In this document: one piece after another, positions 31,099 to 32,643 of the stretch
How positions within the stretch are numbered: the stretch's first letter is position 1
How the letters are laid out: the number at the start of each line of letters is the position of its first letter
Assembly: GCA_016934175.1 (NCBI GenBank)
Contig: JAFGTI010000026.1
Location: 1 to 32,643, forward strand
Reading direction: 5' to 3'
Length of the DNA stretch: 32,643 nucleotides
Source: Acholeplasmataceae bacterium
Lineage (GTDB): Bacteria > Bacillota_I > Bacilli_A > Acholeplasmatales > Acholeplasmataceae
Position numbers and translations under genes: made by a program
Notes under the pieces: model-generated
Seen by the model: the letters and a program-made list of their open reading frames with translations, nothing else
The model's database searches: none
What the model was told of the DNA's origin: nothing

Positions 31099-32643
31099 AT
31101 ATCTAAGAATTATTCCTGACAAAGGTCCTAGTTTTGGTCGTATATAATATTTAAATTGATTTTTTTCTCCTTTAATTGCTTTCAGTGAGATACCATTATA
31201 TAAGTTACTGCCAAAATAAATCTCTTTATCACTATTAATTAACTCTTCATAAATACCAGCATGAGGAACACCAACTTCATAAAACTCATGCACATTGGGT
31301 GTCATATTGAGAACAATAACTAATGTTTCATTATCACTTCTTCTTATATAAGCAAAAACACTTTGGTTATGATCATCAGCAATTGACCATTCAAATCCTT
31401 TTTGTAAATAATCATACTGATATAGTGCATCATGGTGTTTATACACTTGAACTAAATCTCTAAAGAAACGATTTGCCTTTTGGTGTGCTGGATAATCAAA
31501 TAGATTCCAGTCTAATTCTTTTTGGAAAGCCCACTCAGAAAATGAAGCAAATTCTTGACCCATGAAAAGTAATTTTTTACCAGGATGTGTCATCCATAAA
31601 GTCATTAATAATCGCCAATTCGCCATTTTTTGGAAGTAGTCACCTGGCATTTTATTGACAAGACTACCCTTCATATGAACAACTTCATCATGAGAAAAAG
31701 GTAATATAAATTGCTCATTAAAGGCGTAAACTAATCCAAAAGTTATTTTATCATGATGATACTTACGATGTATCGGATCTTCTTTAAAATATCTTAATGT
31801 GTCATTCATAAATCCCATATTCCATTTGTAATTAAACCCTATACCACCAACATTGACTGGATGTGTCACAGCTGGATAATCTGTTGAATCCTCAGCCATA
31901 AATAACACTCTATCATCCTTGCCAAATAAGTGATAACTTAGTTGTCTGATAAAATTAATAGCATCTTGATTAACACCGTTTTCTCTATTTCCAAGATAAT
32001 AAATCAAATTTGAAACAGCATCTATACGATAACCATCAATATGGAAATAATCCATCCAAAAAGTAAGTGCTGATAACATAAAGCTTCTTGTTATACCTTT
32101 TGAAAAATCTAGATTATCAGTTCCCCATGTCACATTTTCTCTTCTAAAACTGTCATTAAATTCATAAAGAGGTGTTCCATCGAAAAACGATAGCCCATGT
32201 CCATCTTTGCAGATATGTCCTAAGACCCAGTCCATAATCACACCAATACCTGATTGATGCATTTTATCAATAAAATACATAAAATCCATTGGAACACCAA
32301 AGCGTGATGTAGCCGAAAAATATCCTGTTCCTTGATATCCCCAAGAATCATCTAAAGGATATTCATAAACTGGCATAAGTTCAACATGTGTGAATCCTTG
32401 CTCCAAAACATATAAGACAAGCTCATCAACTATTTCGTTATATGGTTTGAATTGTCCATATTTACGACGCCATGATCCAAGATGAACTTCATAAATTAAA
32501 AATGGTTCTTCATAAGTTTTTTTCTTATTATTTATCCAATCTTGATCATGCCATTGATAACCATTAAGTTCACAAACTTTTGATGCAGTTTGTGGTCTTA
32601 CTTCAGCATAGAACCCAAACGGATCAGCTTTATAGAGCACACG
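31090..32643 (-). CDS. glgB: 1,4-alpha-glucan (glycogen) branching enzyme, 3' part
   Basis: Cytosolic GH13 transferase making alpha-1,6 branches in glycogen-like glucan. Only the C-terminal 517 codons are present; the frame stays open to the window edge (first codon CGT, 32643-32641), so the N-terminal domain (about 100-200 residues in the family) is outside. Signatures are YEVHLGSWRR, ELMPVYEYPLDDSWGYQ, the family-specific KDGHGLSFFDGTPLYEF, region II GYRIDAVSN (nucleophile Asp), MAEDSTDYP (acid/base Glu) and FSHDEVVHMKGS (third Asp). The C-terminal beta domain ends with LRYKK. A GTG near 32640 is an internal Val codon, not a start. It converges on the LacI-family gene; its promoter lies outside the window. 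Confidence 0.95.
   Translation of the reverse strand, partial: RVLYKADPFGFYAEVRPQTASKVCELNGYQWHDQDWINNKKKTYEEPFLIYEVHLGSWRRKYGQFKPYNEIVDELVLYVLEQGFTHVELMPVYEYPLDDSWGYQGTGYFSATSRFGVPMDFMYFIDKMHQSGIGVIMDWVLGHICKDGHGLSFFDGTPLYEFNDSFRRENVTWGTDNLDFSKGITRSFMLSALTFWMDYFHIDGYRIDAVSNLIYYLGNRENGVNQDAINFIRQLSYHLFGKDDRVLFMAEDSTDYPAVTHPVNVGGIGFNYKWNMGFMNDTLRYFKEDPIHRKYHHDKITFGLVYAFNEQFILPFSHDEVVHMKGSLVNKMPGDYFQKMANWRLLMTLWMTHPGKKLLFMGQEFASFSEWAFQKELDWNLFDYPAHQKANRFFRDLVQVYKHHDALYQYDYLQKGFEWSIADDHNQSVFAYIRRSDNETLVIVLNMTPNVHEFYEVGVPHAGIYEELINSDKEIYFGSNLYNGISLKAIKGEKNQFKYYIRPKLGPLSGIILRYKK

Noticed and set aside
32638..32640. GTG as the start of glgB
   Set aside because: The frame continues upstream through the window edge, and the protein lacks its N-terminal domain if started here; the codon is an internal Val.
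1..32643. CRISPR arrays, insertion sequences or phage genes
   Set aside because: No spaced direct-repeat arrays, transposase/integrase frames or terminal inverted repeats were seen.

Overview
The window comes from an AT-rich, low-GC Gram-positive relative, most likely a wall-less Acholeplasma-type mollicute. Several genes end in TGA inside 4-base ATGA overlaps (rpe/thiN, pheS/pheT, the 14.5-15.3 kb membrane gene/polC, sigma/anti-sigma, alpha-glucosidase/malQ), and tryptophan is written TGG. TGA is therefore a stop here. That argues against Mycoplasma or Spiroplasma and fits Acholeplasma. PolC, FakA, a T-box in front of pheST and the gene order around rlmN-rsgA-rpe-thiN-rpmB-fakA are Firmicutes traits. 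The genus is an inference; no marker search was possible.

Layout. 1-5.7 kb: tRNA-Leu(GAG), the fatty acid kinase gene fakA, rpmB facing the other way, and the operon rlmN-rsgA-rpe-thiN. This resembles the B. subtilis/S. aureus locus without prpC-prkC, the Asp23-like gene and spoVM. 5.7-10 kb: pheS-pheT behind a Phe T-box, and a Bax-inhibitor-1-like membrane protein. 10-15.3 kb: polC, coupled to a small membrane-protein gene. 15.4-16.9 kb: a divergent radical-SAM gene (YtqA/YhcC family) with the tRNA methyltransferase mnmM.

16.9-19.6 kb holds the most unusual locus: an ECF-type sigma factor, a single-pass putative anti-sigma protein, and a lipoprotein with an RsgI-like extracytoplasmic domain plus a coiled-coil tail. 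The sigma gene and the lipoprotein gene are preceded by the same two-block promoter-like element at identical spacing, so the sigma factor probably drives both its own operon and the lipoprotein.

19.7-25 kb: leuS and acpP, each with a clear sigma-A-type promoter, then a divergent polar amino-acid ABC importer (binding protein, permease, ATPase). The importer is preceded by a perfect cre-like box over a -35 hexamer and by a three-way-junction leader RNA ending in a terminator-like hairpin. 25-32.6 kb: cytoplasmic alpha-glucan metabolism. 4-alpha-glucanotransferase and a GH13 alpha-glucosidase are divergent from a neopullulanase-type enzyme and a LacI-family regulator, with a second perfect cre/LacI-type operator between them. 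The 3' part of the glycogen branching enzyme gene converges on the regulator and runs off the end of the window.

No insertion sequences, prophage genes, CRISPR arrays or obvious pseudogenes were seen. Gene density is high; the longest non-coding stretches (1883-2186 and 22388-22671) are promoter regions.
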